From NCBI GenBank assembly GCA_030998225.1, contig JAPYXD010000714.1, forward strand, positions 4,650,001 through 4,714,000: 64,000 nucleotides of DNA, read 5' to 3'. Each line of letters opens with the position of its first letter. The stretch's first letter is position 1. A program made the translations under genes and the position numbers. Origin of the DNA: Diplolepis rosae (taxonomy: Eukaryota > Arthropoda > Insecta > Hymenoptera > Diplolepididae). Shown here piece after piece: positions 1 to 12,358 of this stretch. Under the pieces are notes generated by a model. The model ran no database searches. It was given only the letters and a program-made list of their open reading frames with translations, and was not told where the DNA came from.

Positions 1-128
1 TTATATATGCGGGCTGGTACAATTGAAAACGGTTAGTAATGGATTGGTACGGCGGGATACGGTGGTAGCGTCGTTTGGATACGGTGACAGTGTTCGTCTG
101 TGTCTTTTCTGATGCAGCCTGAGCAGTA

Positions 129-237
129 CCCAGTCAGGGGAACCTGACGCTGGGTGTTAGATCCCACCAAGAGGTGATGTTAAGTATCGCATATGAAAAA
201 TTTAATAATACATTTCAAATGTGATACTTAACATCAC
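129..237. repeat. Two adjacent short hairpins
   Basis: Two perfect or near-perfect inverted repeats lie 20 bp apart. The first (129-154) pairs CCCAG and TCAGG with CCTGA and CTGGG around a GGAA loop. The second (174-237) has arms of about 25 bp starting GTGATGTTAAGTATC and ending with its complement. No coding frame spans them. They look like the remains of a small foldback element; function unknown. Confidence 0.6.
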
Positions 238-240
238 AAA

Positions 241-1345
241 TAATAAAATTGCATTTATTTTTTATTTTTTGAAGATAAATGTATTATGTTTTCAAAGCAT
301 CTCAGAATAAATCTGAATGCAGTAATAAACATTCAATTTTTTTTTTTGATTTCTGAACATGCTTAAATAAAATTGAGTAACGATACATATAGAGATATTA
401 TAATAATAATATATAAATGTTAAATGGATTGTCCGTGAAGCTGATATACAAAATCGTTTCTTGAAAAGTACACACCTTCGTCCACTCGTGAAAATCACCA
501 TAAACGTCTCGAATTTCTTAACTATGTATTGGACAATAGTCTTCTTCAAGGAGGAAAAAAACCCCTCAGGATTGCTTATAGAAAGAAATTGTCGGTCAGC
601 AAAGCCACATGTACTGGACTACTTCATTGTGAATTGCAAGCTATAAGATAAGTTTTTAATTTCTATAATAATCCTTCTTTAAATTATCTCCTATATGCTA
701 AACTTTTTCAGAAATTTTGAATAAATCTTTGAATTTATGGCACTGAAGAGGGCCCCCATATGTGGCACAAACGTTCGCCTTTCCTTCTTTTTTTAAGTAT
801 TTTTATATCGAATAGTGATAATTTTAATCGAAGAAAATAGAAAGAATCAGACCCTATGCCAGAATAACAAGAAATGAACAAAAAATTCTATGAATTTTGG
901 ATCAATATAATAGCAGACATGTTATCAAACATGTCAATTTAAGGACATAGTGTCTTTTTTTTGTAACTAGTCACAGAGAAATGACATTGTCAAGATTGTC
1001 ACTCTTGTAATTACATAGTCACAGTCTTTACATTTTATTTAAAATGATTGTTACTATCTGGGTGTGTTTGGGGGGGGGGGGGGGGTGTTGTGATAACAAT
1101 TGACAGCCTGAAGACTACAAAAAAATTTCATGCGGGCACAGAGTTCAATCTAAGAAAAATCGTCTTGATCTTCAAGTCATCTTGAAAATTGACCTGGAGG
1201 ATATGATGATCAAGGTGATGTACACCTTAACATTTCATTGACATTTGTGAAGCATCTTGAACGTTTGTTTACCCCGAAAAACCAAGACAATTTAGAAAAA
1301 GAGCATCTGGTCATTTTAAGCGAATCTCAATAGTACCCGAATTGT
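241..1345. other. AT-rich stretch without recognisable gene
   Basis: No frame gives a recognisable protein; the short open frames are chance. The only notable item is an uninterrupted run of 16 G at 1070-1085. Confidence 0.6.
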
Positions 1346-1349
1346 GTGC

Positions 1350-2390
1350 ATTAGCACATATTCTATTTTTTGTGCTACCGACGCGCAAACTCGTTTTCTC
1401 GCTACAGTTAACAGTAGCGCAATGTAGTACATTGCACTACAGAGGAATGAAAGGTAAAAATTGAACTGCGCATGCGCCTATAGCCATGCAACGAAGCACA
1501 ATCTTCTTATTCTTCTTCTTCTTCGAACAGCGTTAGCATCTTATTGGCAAAGCCTTGTACATTTGAACTGCGCATGCGTCTACTAAAATCCGTTACTACT
1601 ACACAAGATCGATAAAATCAAACTGGCCGGGACTAGTCGTGACATATTAAGTGTAGTGACTAGTGCCGCAAACAACTACGATACTAAATTAGATTCGAGT
1701 GTACGCATAATAACTCGTATACGCACCGAAGTCACATAAAATAATATACTATTATGTGACTTTGGCGCTGGAACGAGTTTTTATGCGTACACTCGAATCC
1801 AATCTGAAAAGGTTGAAATTTCCGTGATTATCGCCCATCTCACTTGACATTTTGCAAATACTCCCGGCCATTTTTATTTTCTCGATCTTGTGTAGTGGTA
1901 GCGTATCGTAATAGACGCATGCGCAGATCAAATGTACAAGGCTTTGTCAGTACGCTGCCAACGGTGTACGAAGAATAAAAAGAAGTTTATGCTCCGCTGT
2001 ATCGTAATAGGCGCATGCGCAGTTCAATTTTTATGTGCCTCCGGCGCGTAAAATTGTTTTCACGCTACAGTTGAGAGTAGCGCAATGTTGTGTATTACGA
2101 TACAGAGGAATGTAATGTAAAAATTGAACTGCGCATGTGCCTATAACCATACAGTGGAGCGTAATCTTTTTCTTATTCTTCCTCTTCTTCGTACAGCGTT
2201 AGCACCGTACTGACAAAGCCTTGTACATTTGAACTGCGCATACTCTATTACAATACGCTACTGCTACACAAGATCGAGGAAATCAAAATGGCCGGAACCA
2301 GTCGCGAAATATCAAGTGCAATGGACGAGAATCATGATGAATACTAGATAAGATTCGAGTGTACGCATAAAAACTCATATACGCCACATA
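1350..2390. repeat. Palindromic repeat family with GCGCATGCGC motifs
   Basis: Three copies of one unit of about 350-400 bp are present: 1350-1745 forward, about 1745-2045 inverted, and 2033-2390 forward. The first two form a large imperfect palindrome centred near 1745, where GTCACATAA faces TTATGTGAC. Each unit carries TGCGCATGCG-type palindromes, a TTCTT-rich tract and GATTCGAGTGTACGC. Another copy lies inverted at 32693-32880. No ORF is present, so this is probably a non-autonomous element. Confidence 0.75.
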
Positions 2391-2399
2391 AAAAATATT

Positions 2400-3840
2400 T
2401 ACCCGTGTTTTTTCTTTTTGAGATTTCAATTGTTTATGCGAAATTATTTAAACAAATTAGCAAAAATTTTGCAATTTCAGAAAACTAATAATGCTGTTCG
2501 ATTCTACGGGAAAAAACTAGTCGGAAATATTTTTCCTCCTTTTAATTTGTCTGTAGAATGAGTTTCAGAGAGTGGACACATTATAACAGAATCTGATTGA
2601 ATTTCATCTGTATTTATATTAATTGTAGCCTAATATTTCTGCAAGGTCACTGGATATTTTCCGTGGATTATCACATTTACCCATGTTCCAAATAAATCAG
2701 ATTTTTGAGATCCGTCACATAGTCCATTTGTCTATGTTGATCCTGAGAAGGTTACTGCGTGAGATGAAGTTTGTTTCGTTTTGAATCCGTTTATTTGTAT
2801 ATTTTGTCATACTATGATCTCGTTAAATTTCTTAAATATAATCTCGAAATCCGTTGGTAACAGTTGAGGTGTGTCAGTGCATTCCGCAATATGCAATAAC
2901 ACGGTCTTATCTTACTTGTTTTTGGTTATTTGGATTTTGATTAATACTATTTCCTGTACTAAGATTCAATTTTAATTTTAAAAAAAACTATTGAAAATCC
3001 AAAATTCAATTGTTTAACAATAATATATGAAATACGAAAAGAACGTAAGGATACAAAGTTGTTCGTTTCAAAAAGATCTACAAATTTTGTCTCACACGGT
3101 TTCTGAAAAAACATATATTTTTCGTTTCAATTCCAAAAATACGATTAAAATTCAAGAATTCCATTTTTTAGACAAAATATATGAGATACATAAAAAACGT
3201 TCAGATGAAAAATTATTTGCCTAAATCGGGTCCACACATTCTTATTAAGATATTTCTCGACAGGATGTATATTTTGTTTTTATTTTTAATATTGAAAAAA
3301 TTCGATTTTTTTCACCAAAATATGTGAGATACGAAATAAGCGTTGTTCTGCAAAATTGTTTCCTTAAATAAAGTCTACGATTGTTTTTTCTTTTTGAGAG
3401 ATTTGAAAGAAAATAAATTATTTTAATCATGTAATTTATTAAAAAGTTACTGAAATGTATACAGAAAATCGAACGCGAAGCGCGAGCGTCATGATGGGAT
3501 ATTGTTGTTGTTGTTTCGTTTGTAGCCTGAATTTTAATTTGGCCCTGAATTAAAATTTTAATGAGGATTTTTTTTAATTTGGTCTAGTCTAGTTATTTCT
3601 AAACTGATTTCCTTGTGGATTTTTATTTGTTAATTGCAGTTGAGTTTCTATCCTCCCGTATTGCCTTTTCCACTATTTTGTAAATTCATCCCTTCTTACT
3701 AATCGTATCTCTAATTCGGGCATCTATTGAATGCGATTTGTATATGATAAAACACTTTCGCTTTCCCACATTTATATTTTACCTAGCTCTTTCTGTAGTT
3801 AGTACGCGGTTTTTAATGGGTAAAAACCTTTTTTTTTTTA
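2400..3840. other. AT-rich non-coding stretch with a dispersed repeat
   Basis: No protein is recognised. The segment 2940-3495 resembles 9690-9955: both hold ACTATT(A/G)AAAATCCAAAATTC and end near the motif GAACGCGAAGCGC followed by GTCATGATG. This is a diverged dispersed repeat of unknown class. Confidence 0.5.
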
Positions 3841-4110
3841 CTTTGAAATCAAATTCTCCAAATTATTATAATAATTTTCAAATATACATTTTCTTCATTC
3901 TCCTGTGAGTTTACTTCTTGAAAATTCAACTAATTCTCCTTCTGCATTTAGAACAATTTCTTCAGTTTCTTCACATGCTTCAATAAAAACAGGTAATGGT
4001 ACTTTATTTGATCCGTCGAAATATGAAACAATCTCGAGAGCGTCTCGTAGAGACACTTGTTGGTTAGTTGGTAAAGTCATTTCATTCAAAGGAATTGGTG
4101 AGGTGTCGTT
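3840..4110 (-). pseudogene. Ty3/Gypsy-type gag fragment
   Basis: A minus-strand frame of 64 codons carries LRDALEIVSYFDG followed by FIEACEE and SRSKLTGE. This order is typical of the capsid N-terminus of insect Ty3/Gypsy Gag. A stop follows LTGE, but the next codons (RKCIFEN) still read as Gag in the same frame. Only about 85 codons of a protein usually several hundred residues long remain, and no pol or LTR is seen beside it. The call rests on the motif pattern; function is lost. Confidence 0.6.
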
Positions 4111-4199
4111 TGGTAAATTAATAATTGTTATTCTATATTTTGCAAAAATTTTCTTCTCAGGTTTTCTGGATACTTAATGAGGATGTTGACCAGTTGGGA

Positions 4200-5280
4200 A
4201 TTTTAACGTCAATCAGTGGCATATGTATAGAAAAGTGTCTACATAATTTGACATCCTCTAGTGATATTTTAACAGACTATTTTTCTCTATTTAAGTATGG
4301 ATTATCTTCTTCTGATTCTTTAGCGAACAAAATCTTTGTAGGGTGATAAAATCGTGGTGACTGTGTGCTTCTATTATTCCAAAGTGTAATATTATTTGCA
4401 GTTACTAATCTTAATGGTAATGATGTAGGTACAAATATGGATTCATCATTGATTACTGCACATTTACTTTTGAACGATTTTTTATAAAATGAGTGATCCA
4501 AATCACCATCAAAGCTCCAGGAACCATTTGTACAGGGTGGATCATCTAACATTTGGAATTTGAACAACCGGTTATTTTGAATTCTAAAGGTATAATGACA
4601 TTCACGAATTGATAGAAAATTAGTTTAATATTTGACATTTACGAAATGGGACGCTTTACGTTTGAACAAAATTGAGAAATATTGAAAACTTCCTGCCAAA
4701 GTGATGAATCTTCTACCCAAACTGTAAGAAATTTTTGTTTGTGGATCAATTTGTGAAGCTAGTTCGTGAAACTGGATAGTTATTGTACAAAACAACCCGT
4801 TTACGTTCTCGTCCAGTGCACTCAGCCGAAAACATTGATGCTGTTGCCCAAAGTGTGCTTGAAAATCCATTCTTAAATGGTAAGGTTCAACCTTTCTGAT
4901 AAAATCTGACTTTTAGAAAAATATCCATAAGTTTTTTTTGTATAGCCGATTCAAATTCCAAATGTTAGATGGCCCACCCTATAATTGCTTCTGCTCCCGT
5001 ATTACTTGAATTTACAGTGCTCCTGATAATTACATATCTTTGCAATTCACTAATCTTTTTCACAGTATGGTTGAGCAAAGCTTGAAGTGAGACTATCTGC
5101 TGTTTCTATGCCTACCATGTTATCTTCTGGAAGTCCACACGAAACATCCGCATTTATAACGTGCTTATATACAGGAAAAATATTAGTTCGTATTGAGTGA
5201 ACTTCAGCTTTCATAGCTATATAGTTAGATTTTCTAAATTTTTGCTCTGATAGAAAAGCTAAACCTTCCTCTGGAGTCAT
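4200..5280 (-). pseudogene. Decayed conserved arthropod ORF, split by a TIR element
   Basis: Two minus-strand pieces look like one old ORF. The upstream piece (5050-5280) begins MTPEEGLAFLSEQKF and then, after a frame change near 5100, reads LQALLNHTVKK. The downstream piece (4277-4530) reads GSWSFDGDLDHSFYKK, then FVPTSLPLRLV and RSTQSPRFYHP. Both patterns belong to a large family of uncharacterised arthropod proteins (TPEEALA... then a GFDG...PLRL block) often present in many copies per genome and possibly transposon-encoded. The two pieces are separated by the TIR element at 4533-4981. Family assignment is from memory of the pattern and needs a search. Confidence 0.5.
4533..4981. mobile_element. 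449-bp TIR element (MITE) with TA duplication
   Basis: Terminal inverted repeats start CAGGGTGG and end CCACCCTA, and continue inward as CATCTAACATTTGGAATTTGAA facing its complement. TA dinucleotides flank both ends (4531-4532 and 4982-4983), as for Tc1/mariner-superfamily insertions. An 81-codon frame inside shows no recognised domain, so the element is probably non-autonomous. It interrupts the conserved-ORF remnant around it. Confidence 0.75.
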
Positions 5281-5289
5281 CTACACAAC

Positions 5290-6650
5290 TAAAGGCTTTT
5301 GTTCCTATATAATTCGTCTTACTTCAGCAACTACAGTTGTATCTTTTATTATTTGTTTCCATATACTACACTCAAATTTCTTCCTTTAATGACTTAGATG
5401 CATGATAACAGACCATCAACAACCTCCAAAGTTTGTTTTCATTTTAAGTACTAATTTCAATAGCATCAAGGTTTTGTGATCGTTCAGACTTTTTTTCGAA
5501 TGAAAGTGACAGACGAACAGAATTTGATGCACTTCGCAAGTATTTTTTCTTCAGTTTCAACTTCCATATGTTTATATTGATTAAGAGTATTGAGTGGATA
5601 CGTTTTTTATAACAGTAACAATCCGAGAACGATACGATATTGCTAAAAGCTATTTTACAAGAGCAGAGGTACACTTATGTTCAACTTATGTGCAACACCG
5701 TATAACCTTTAGACTCATTATCCCTTGAATACAGCAGTTTATCAGTCAGCTAAAAAGAGCATATGAGAGAGACTTGATTATTGTGAAAAAACTGAAGTTT
5801 GTATAGCACGTCTGAATATCGTTCGTATTACAAGATATTCAATTAATTTAACATCAACAAAAATACATACAATTGAAGAATTGGTAGTGTCACCCTCCAC
5901 AGTGAATATTATAAAAGATGCTGGATTGCGATCAGTGATTAATTTTGACATAATGAGGAGTTTTCTTTTTTATATTTCACCCTCATTGATCGCAAACCAA
6001 CATCATTTATAAAAAATACATACATATGAAAACTGTTTTAAATATGTTAGAAATTTTACTATTTAATTTTGAAAAATGTTGATACTAAAAATGTAGATGT
6101 GATTTCGGAATAAATTCATGAATATGTGTATTTTTGGCCCTCTTGATAACACTTTACCCCTTGATGTAATCTTAATGAAAACCAGTAAATGTATGTTCCA
6201 ACAGGTTCAATGATTTGTCCGGTACTATATGATAAAAAATAATTCACATGTTTAATGTTATCTATGGTTTGAATAATAAGGTCATCTGCTTGATGTTAGG
6301 AACAAATTACAGATTCCTGCATTAATATGAAATATCATGAAATTAGTTGAAAGATGATTAATTTAATCTAAATTAATAGCTGGCCAGGGGAATCTCAATG
6401 AATGTTCATTATTCGATCAACAAGATAATAAATCGATCGAGAATTCTGGCATTGAAATAATCGACATTATTGTTGAGACGCATAATCTATGTGATTTCTT
6501 GGTGAATTATTTTGAAAATTTGAATAATGCTGCCACAAATGAGAAGAGGATGATCAGAATTATTCCAAATTTGTGAATTTACAGGCGTTTTTATTCTATG
6601 ATTGTGTAGCTGTTTGCTGATACGCTAAACAGCAGTATGAAATTTTGATT
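5290..6650. other. AT-rich stretch, no gene seen
   Basis: No recognisable protein or RNA gene. It would be intron 3' of the receptor exon at 6658-6856. A weak inverted repeat (TTGCGATCA facing TGATCGCAA) is present at about 5924-5992. Confidence 0.5.
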
Positions 6651-6657
6651 TACATAC

Positions 6658-6856
6658 CCGGAAAAATGTGGCAGTACTTCCGCCTTCAACTGCGCCATAC
6701 TTGATTTTAGTTTGCTTCGCTAAATCTTCCGCACTTTCAATTGGCGAATCCATTCTTTCAACTGTAAGGAAAGCAGCTAAGTTTGCAGTGTACGATGATA
6801 TCATAATGAGCGTGAAAAACCACCACATGCCAGCTACCATCCTAGTCGATACCGCC
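6658..6856 (-). CDS. Ionotropic glutamate receptor, kainate type: M3 exon
   Basis: This 199-bp exon encodes the second transmembrane helix region, the M3 gating helix with [15 protein letters not shown], and the start of the S2 ligand-binding lobe ([24 protein letters not shown]). The wording matches GRIK-type kainate subunits, ligand-gated cation channels in the neuronal membrane. The acceptor is AAG at 6857-6859 and the donor is GTATGT directly after a CGG Arg codon. One base plus 66 codons makes the exon phase 2 in and phase 0 out. The single leading G completes the Lys codon left open by the exon at 49583-49720. No stops or odd residues are seen. Exons further 3' lie outside the window or were not recognised. 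Confidence 0.9.
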
Positions 6857-7289
6857 CTTAAATAGAAATTAAGGACTGCAAATAAATCTGTACACATGCT
6901 TATATATATCTAACAAACTAATTAATATATGAGCGAACTTTTTACTAGTGAAAATATATTCAAATCATCACAAATCAAGTATTTTTTTATATTTCAGAAT
7001 AGAATTCGTAATATCATGTAGCAGCGACCTCACCAAAACTTGGTAGAAAAACTTATACTTATTTTCATTTACGACGAAGCCTGGATAAAGTCTGCTCAAA
7101 AGGTATTTCATTTAATATATTAACATATTATATTTCTTACAGTCATAGGTCACAAAAAAAGCCTAGACTGCAAACTTCCGGATAACAAAATATCCACACG
7201 ATGCACGCACGATGAAGGCATGCGTGCCAATTAAGCCATACAATATACTTTAAGATCACCGCATAGATGTATCCTCTATAGAGATGTAT

Positions 7290-8130
7290 AAATGTAGAAA
7301 AATGGAGGGTCAAAGTTAAAAGGTTAGAATTTAAAGTCAGTAGGACCTTCTCAATGTATTCTCCTTTCAGCTTGATACAATGAGTTCAACGATCTTTCAA
7401 CTTTTATATGCCTTCGAAATAATACGATTCGTCAAAACCTCAAAAATACCCTTCTGTTTCCCATTCAACTTCTTTTTTCGGCTAAAAACGCCTACCACAT
7501 AGCCATCTCTTGACGTTTTTGATCAGATAATAGTCGCTGGGGGCCAGGTCTGGAGAATACGGTGGATGCGGAAGCGATTCGAAACCCACTTGATGCTTTT
7601 TTGCCTGTGCAATGTTCGACGTGTGAGATGGTGCATTATCATAATGAAAAAGGACTTTTTCCTTCTTCAAAAATGTCCGTTTCTTCCTGATTTCGTCAAC
7701 CAATCGGTCCAATAATGCAGAATAATATGCTCCAGTAACCGTTTTTCCTTTCTCAAAGTAGTTGATAAAGATAACTCTATGTGCATCTCAACAAACACTA
7801 GAAAATGTGTAAGCAAAATATTGACCACATGCTCAGTTGAGATGGCTATCTCACGTACTTTCACTTTCAGGTCATTCAAAACAATATCATGAAATTTATT
7901 GATCATGTCTGGCGTAGTGATCTCATTTGGATGACCTAAACTTGGTATGGGTTCTGTGTTCGTACGACCACAAAAAAATTCGGTAAACCACTTCTGTAAA
8001 ATTCCATACGACGGAGCAGAGTCCGAATAATATTTATCGAGCCTGGCCTTGGTTTTTGATAAGGTTTTTCCACGCAAAAAGTAGTGTTTAATCAACACGC
8101 AAAATTCACTGTTTTGCAATTTTGCAAAAA
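7290..8130 (-). pseudogene. Mariner transposase remnant (7.5-8.1 kb)
   Basis: An N-terminal part (from 8119) carries the mariner DNA-binding region, with WFTEF, GRTNTE and TTPDMINKFHDIVL followed by KVREIA. A C-terminal part (7482-7712) carries YDNAPSH and YSPDLAPSDYYL, the second and third Asp of the D,D34D triad. About 640 bp of frame remain, against roughly 1 kb for an intact gene. The region with the first catalytic Asp is deleted, and the parts are in different frames around 7750. No convincing terminal inverted repeats were found. Confidence 0.85.
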
Positions 8131-8199
8131 ATTCAGAGTTTGGTAGCTTTGAGATACTGTTACCTGTAAACTAATGAATGGCTTTGGCTTACATTTTGA

Positions 8200-10300
8200 C
8201 AGAAGAGGTTCGAAGGATGGAACTTGTAAACAATGATAGTCGTTTGTTATTAATAGTGACCTCTGAGAGAAATGTTAGCGCCAGGCCTTTCCAGATGTTG
8301 ACGAAACCAAGTATTCGGCTTGTTGACCAGTTTTTGCGAGGATGGTGCTATTTGGTAATTTTGTCTTATAAGTTACAAAATGTATACAATGTTTTTATAA
8401 TTCAAATTTTTATCAATTTTCGTTACTCGTGTTTTTTGAAAGCCATAACTGGAACCCATAACTACGAAAACACCTAATTGTTATGAATATCTCAGAGTAA
8501 TTATATTCCATATCGAATTTAAAAAAAATGGGTATATATTGAAAGTAAATTTCTCACTGCTCTTGGGAATTAAAATCGTACCAAGTGAGATATTGCATAT
8601 AGACTGAAACATTATCCGCTAAGAAGGTATGCATCGAGAACGATTGAAAATCCTATGGCTAAAGAAGAAAAAGAAACCTTGATAAAATATCTATATAATC
8701 ACTTATCATTAAAAAAATTTATGAATTTAATGAATCCTAAAAACATCAAGTGATCAATCTAGTGTCTTGAAACGCTCTTTAGTTATAAATTATTTAACAA
8801 ACGTTCAATAAAAGTATAAAAAATAACGTTATTGGATGCGATTAAAAATTATAATTTTTATTCATTTAAGAAAGTATTGAAAAATATTCCAAAACTTTTT
8901 ATAAAATGATGGATAAGAAGAAATGAAACTTCTTTTAGTTCATATCATATTTCATAAATTTAAAAAATGCACAATCAACAATTAACATGCATTGGACGAT
9001 TGCGCAATTTTAAATTAGGATGATAAATCTTCAATTTATTTTATTACAAGCCTTCTTACATGGTATGGAAAAAGTATTCGTAGATAAGGCAAAATAGTTT
9101 TGATACAAGTGGCAGAGCATCAAGGATATGATTCACGAAATTCGGATAAAAAATAGATAAAAATAGAAACCTTGATTTTTAGTACGCGATGAAATTAATG
9201 TTTTTTCATTTTCAACTCGCAATAAATACTTCAATATTGACGACAACGCTTTCGAATTCTAAATAGATTAGGATGACATGTGCAAAAAGGTAACGAATAT
9301 AATTCGATTTGTAGAAAATCAAAATAAGTACGATGAAAAAATCGTTCAACAGCGTGCATTACAACCCGAACACCTGCTATTCCGAAGACAAAAAGTATGA
9401 TTCAATTTGAACATGTCAGCGAGAAAGTTTTTTACATTCTCATCATATGAGAAGGCATTGGCTTTATGTAAAAAATCTCCTTCGGAATTTTCATCATCTT
9501 TAGGTTTTGAGACCCATTGAGTCAGAAAAACCGGTTTTTACGAAAGTGTCTGTCTGTATATCGTGTACTCTATAATTCCATTGTGGAAATGGGAGCATTT
9601 TTTGTGTTTTCGAAAAATTCCAATACTGCTTTCCGATAGTGCTCATGAATCTTTACTAATTACCTTAATAAATTTTTTTGGTTAAACTAAAATTAGGGAA
9701 GTTACAGTATGTTAAAACTTGAAAAAAGTCAATACCTCAATTCCATTTTCCAGTTAAATTATACGAGATACGAAAGAAGTTATAACAAAAAATTTTTTAC
9801 TACATAAAGATCTACAAGTTTGAACTGCTACATTTTTCATAAAATGTTTATTATTTTTCTTAATTTAAAATAATACTATTAAAAATCCAAAATTCAATTT
9901 TTAACCATAATGTATACAGAAAATCGAACGCGAAGCGCAAGTGTCATGATGATAATGTGTTCCATAACCTATTAGTTGCGGGGAAATTTCAGTACAAATC
10001 GACCTCTTATAAAATGCAAAATTTATACAATTATAAGTTATTTGTGTGGGATTATGAGACAATGAATAAAATACTATCAAATCTGATAAAATAATGACAG
10101 TGACGTGCGAGTTTTTTTCTACACGCCTAAATATTACCTGAAATTTAACTTAATAATTCGCCGAAAGCAATTAAAATTACATTGATTGACCAAGTGTGTA
10201 AAATTTGTGACAATTTATTTAATATAAAAAATACGCCTTGAATGTGTTAGGCCTAACTTACTTGGTTTTACAGTGTGAACGTCAATCAGTTTCATTAATG
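8200..10300. other. AT-rich stretch, no gene seen
   Basis: Open frames here (for example 8178-8477) show no recognised domain. The segment 9690-9955 is the second copy of the dispersed repeat seen at 2940-3495. Confidence 0.5.
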
Positions 10301-10800
10301 ATAGAATTATGATAAACATGCTAGGATCGCTGTGGCCCCTGCTTGAATTATGTTTGCTAGTTCATCTAGTGGAATTCTTATCCTCCGTCCTTCCGCGCTG
10401 CCATATACCCCATCATGCATTCGTCTAACCTTTGAGCTGTCAGTGTACTGTGCACTGCCTTCAATGGGTTGTCTCCCGGTACCCTTCATCCCGACCTTTC
10501 TCTGGATTATGAACACGCAAAAGGAAGTTGAAACTGTATATATCAAACTTCATATCTTCAAGTATGTACAGGCAAGACATCCGTTTGATGTCCTCGGGTA
10601 GCCGAGTATGTCTGGCTTCTCATTCCTAACACTGTGAGCATATCAGCCGGTATAAATGTCCTGTTGCTCCCCTTACCACCGAAATGTGTCAATGCTCTGC
10701 ACCCAGAAGGAACCCAAAAGCAGCAGTGAGCCTTGTCCTATATGCCTTTGTTATACTAAATTCACTTATATCCTCTATGGACAAAACTCCTCAAACTAAC
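10300..10800 (-). pseudogene. Non-LTR retrotransposon RNase H fragment
   Basis: The minus-strand frame 10307-10480 reads QYTDSSKV, then DGVYGSAEGRRIRIPL and QAGATAILACLS. This matches the RNase H domain at the end of ORF2 in I/R1/jockey-type LINEs (YTDGSK, GVY, IPL, FQAEV.AI). The second Glu is lost (QAG). Upstream (10580-10790) eroded frames still show TAAFGFLLGA, resembling the region between RT and RNase H. There are several stops and frame changes, and 5' parts are missing. Confidence 0.7.
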
Positions 10801-10959
10801 CCCCTTATAGCCAGCCACCAGGTTTCTGTGACACAGCATTCTTCGCATCCACCCCACTATCATGCTTTGAATACCATGCCTCTCCACTTGCGAACATATT
10901 GCTTGATATTATGTTGGACTGAACGTTCCATCGATGACTAGGAATGTGCCTAGGGCATA

Positions 10960-12350
10960 TTCGTCTGTTTCCTTTCTGCCCCTCAATCTTGATTACTATA
11001 TCATGTAAAGAGCAGACTCCATTAAATGCAACGACCTATCCTGTAGGACTATATATGTGACGTGTCACGAGAAAAGGGGACTAACGCGGAAAACTAGAAT
11101 TTTACAGGATGAGCGATAGAAGTGGAGCCCTTTTCTCAGAATGTGACAATTGGCTAGAATTAGCAATGTCTCGTATAATACAAGTGTACACGAAGCCACA
11201 AAATGTACGCCTTATGAAGTTTTAGATGTACTTGGAACAGGAAATGTAAAAATCAATATAAAAGGAAAACTGACAGTAGTTTACGTCAATTTAATAAGAA
11301 GATCACACATAAATAAACAGAATTAATTAACTGAATTTGAATTCAAACATAAAATAGTATAAACTTTGCATAAAATCAAAGTGTTTAGAATAACTAAACC
11401 AAGAAATGTTTTGAACAAAAAAATCTTTTGAAATTTTATTCTAATCTTATTTTTTCTTTTTCAGAGACTCAAGAAGCTCACTGAGCCTTCAAATTGCAAT
11501 GAAAAAATTTCAATATATTTATGGGTTTTTTTCTAGTGTAAATTAAACTTTTTAAACTAGCAAATACTTATCCAATCGATTAAAATTTTTCAAGTTTGCT
11601 CTTCTATTCAGTACAAACTAAAAATGTAATATCATCACAAAACATTATATTTCTTTAAAATTCCTAGAAGTACCTTCTTTACATTTGATTCAATCAATTT
11701 TATTTTTGTTCATTGACCATTCGAAGATTTTTCTTCCATCAAGGGAATTTTTCTTGATTCCCATCCTATTAGAAGAACAATTTTTACAAATATTGAGTCT
11801 GTAAATATAAACTGTGCGATGGTGTTACAAAATTGTCAATATGAGAATTGCATTTCCCATAGAAATTAATGTGCAACAAAAACAAATCGAATAATTACTA
11901 TTCTTCATATTTTTTTATGCACGAATAATTCTATTTATTTACAAAAAACATTAGAAAAACAATTAAAAGTACAAGAATTGTAGAAAAATCTATTCCCCTG
12001 ATATTATGTGAAATTCTTATTCTTATGATTATTTGATTCTTTTAATAATACACCAGTCAAATTAAAGTTCATTCGATTAGTTTTTAAAAACTTGTAAGAG
12101 TAGTGATAAGAAATCACAATGCCATTCTTTGAAGAAATCAATTTTAGATTCAACCAAGTTTTTTTCTCTGCAATGTACCAATTTACAACGTCTATTAATT
12201 CTTATATGTAAACAACGATTCTAATATTTTTCAATTGCTCTTAATTATATTATATATTCTAAATTTTCTTTTATGTATTGAAACATTGGGTGAGTGGCAG
12301 AAAACGCAAATTAGCGCGGCGCTCTCTGAGATCACGACGGAAAATGTCCG
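10960..12350. other. AT-rich stretch, no gene seen
   Basis: No recognisable coding sequence, structured RNA or repeat boundary was found here. Confidence 0.5.
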
Positions 12351-12358
12351 TGAAGACT

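Noticed and set aside
3027..3430. Short frames on both strands
   Set aside because: Low-complexity AT-rich sequence inside a dispersed repeat.
4277..4567. Retroviral env fragment
   Set aside because: The sequence fits the conserved arthropod ORF family better, and its first residues come from the inserted TIR element.
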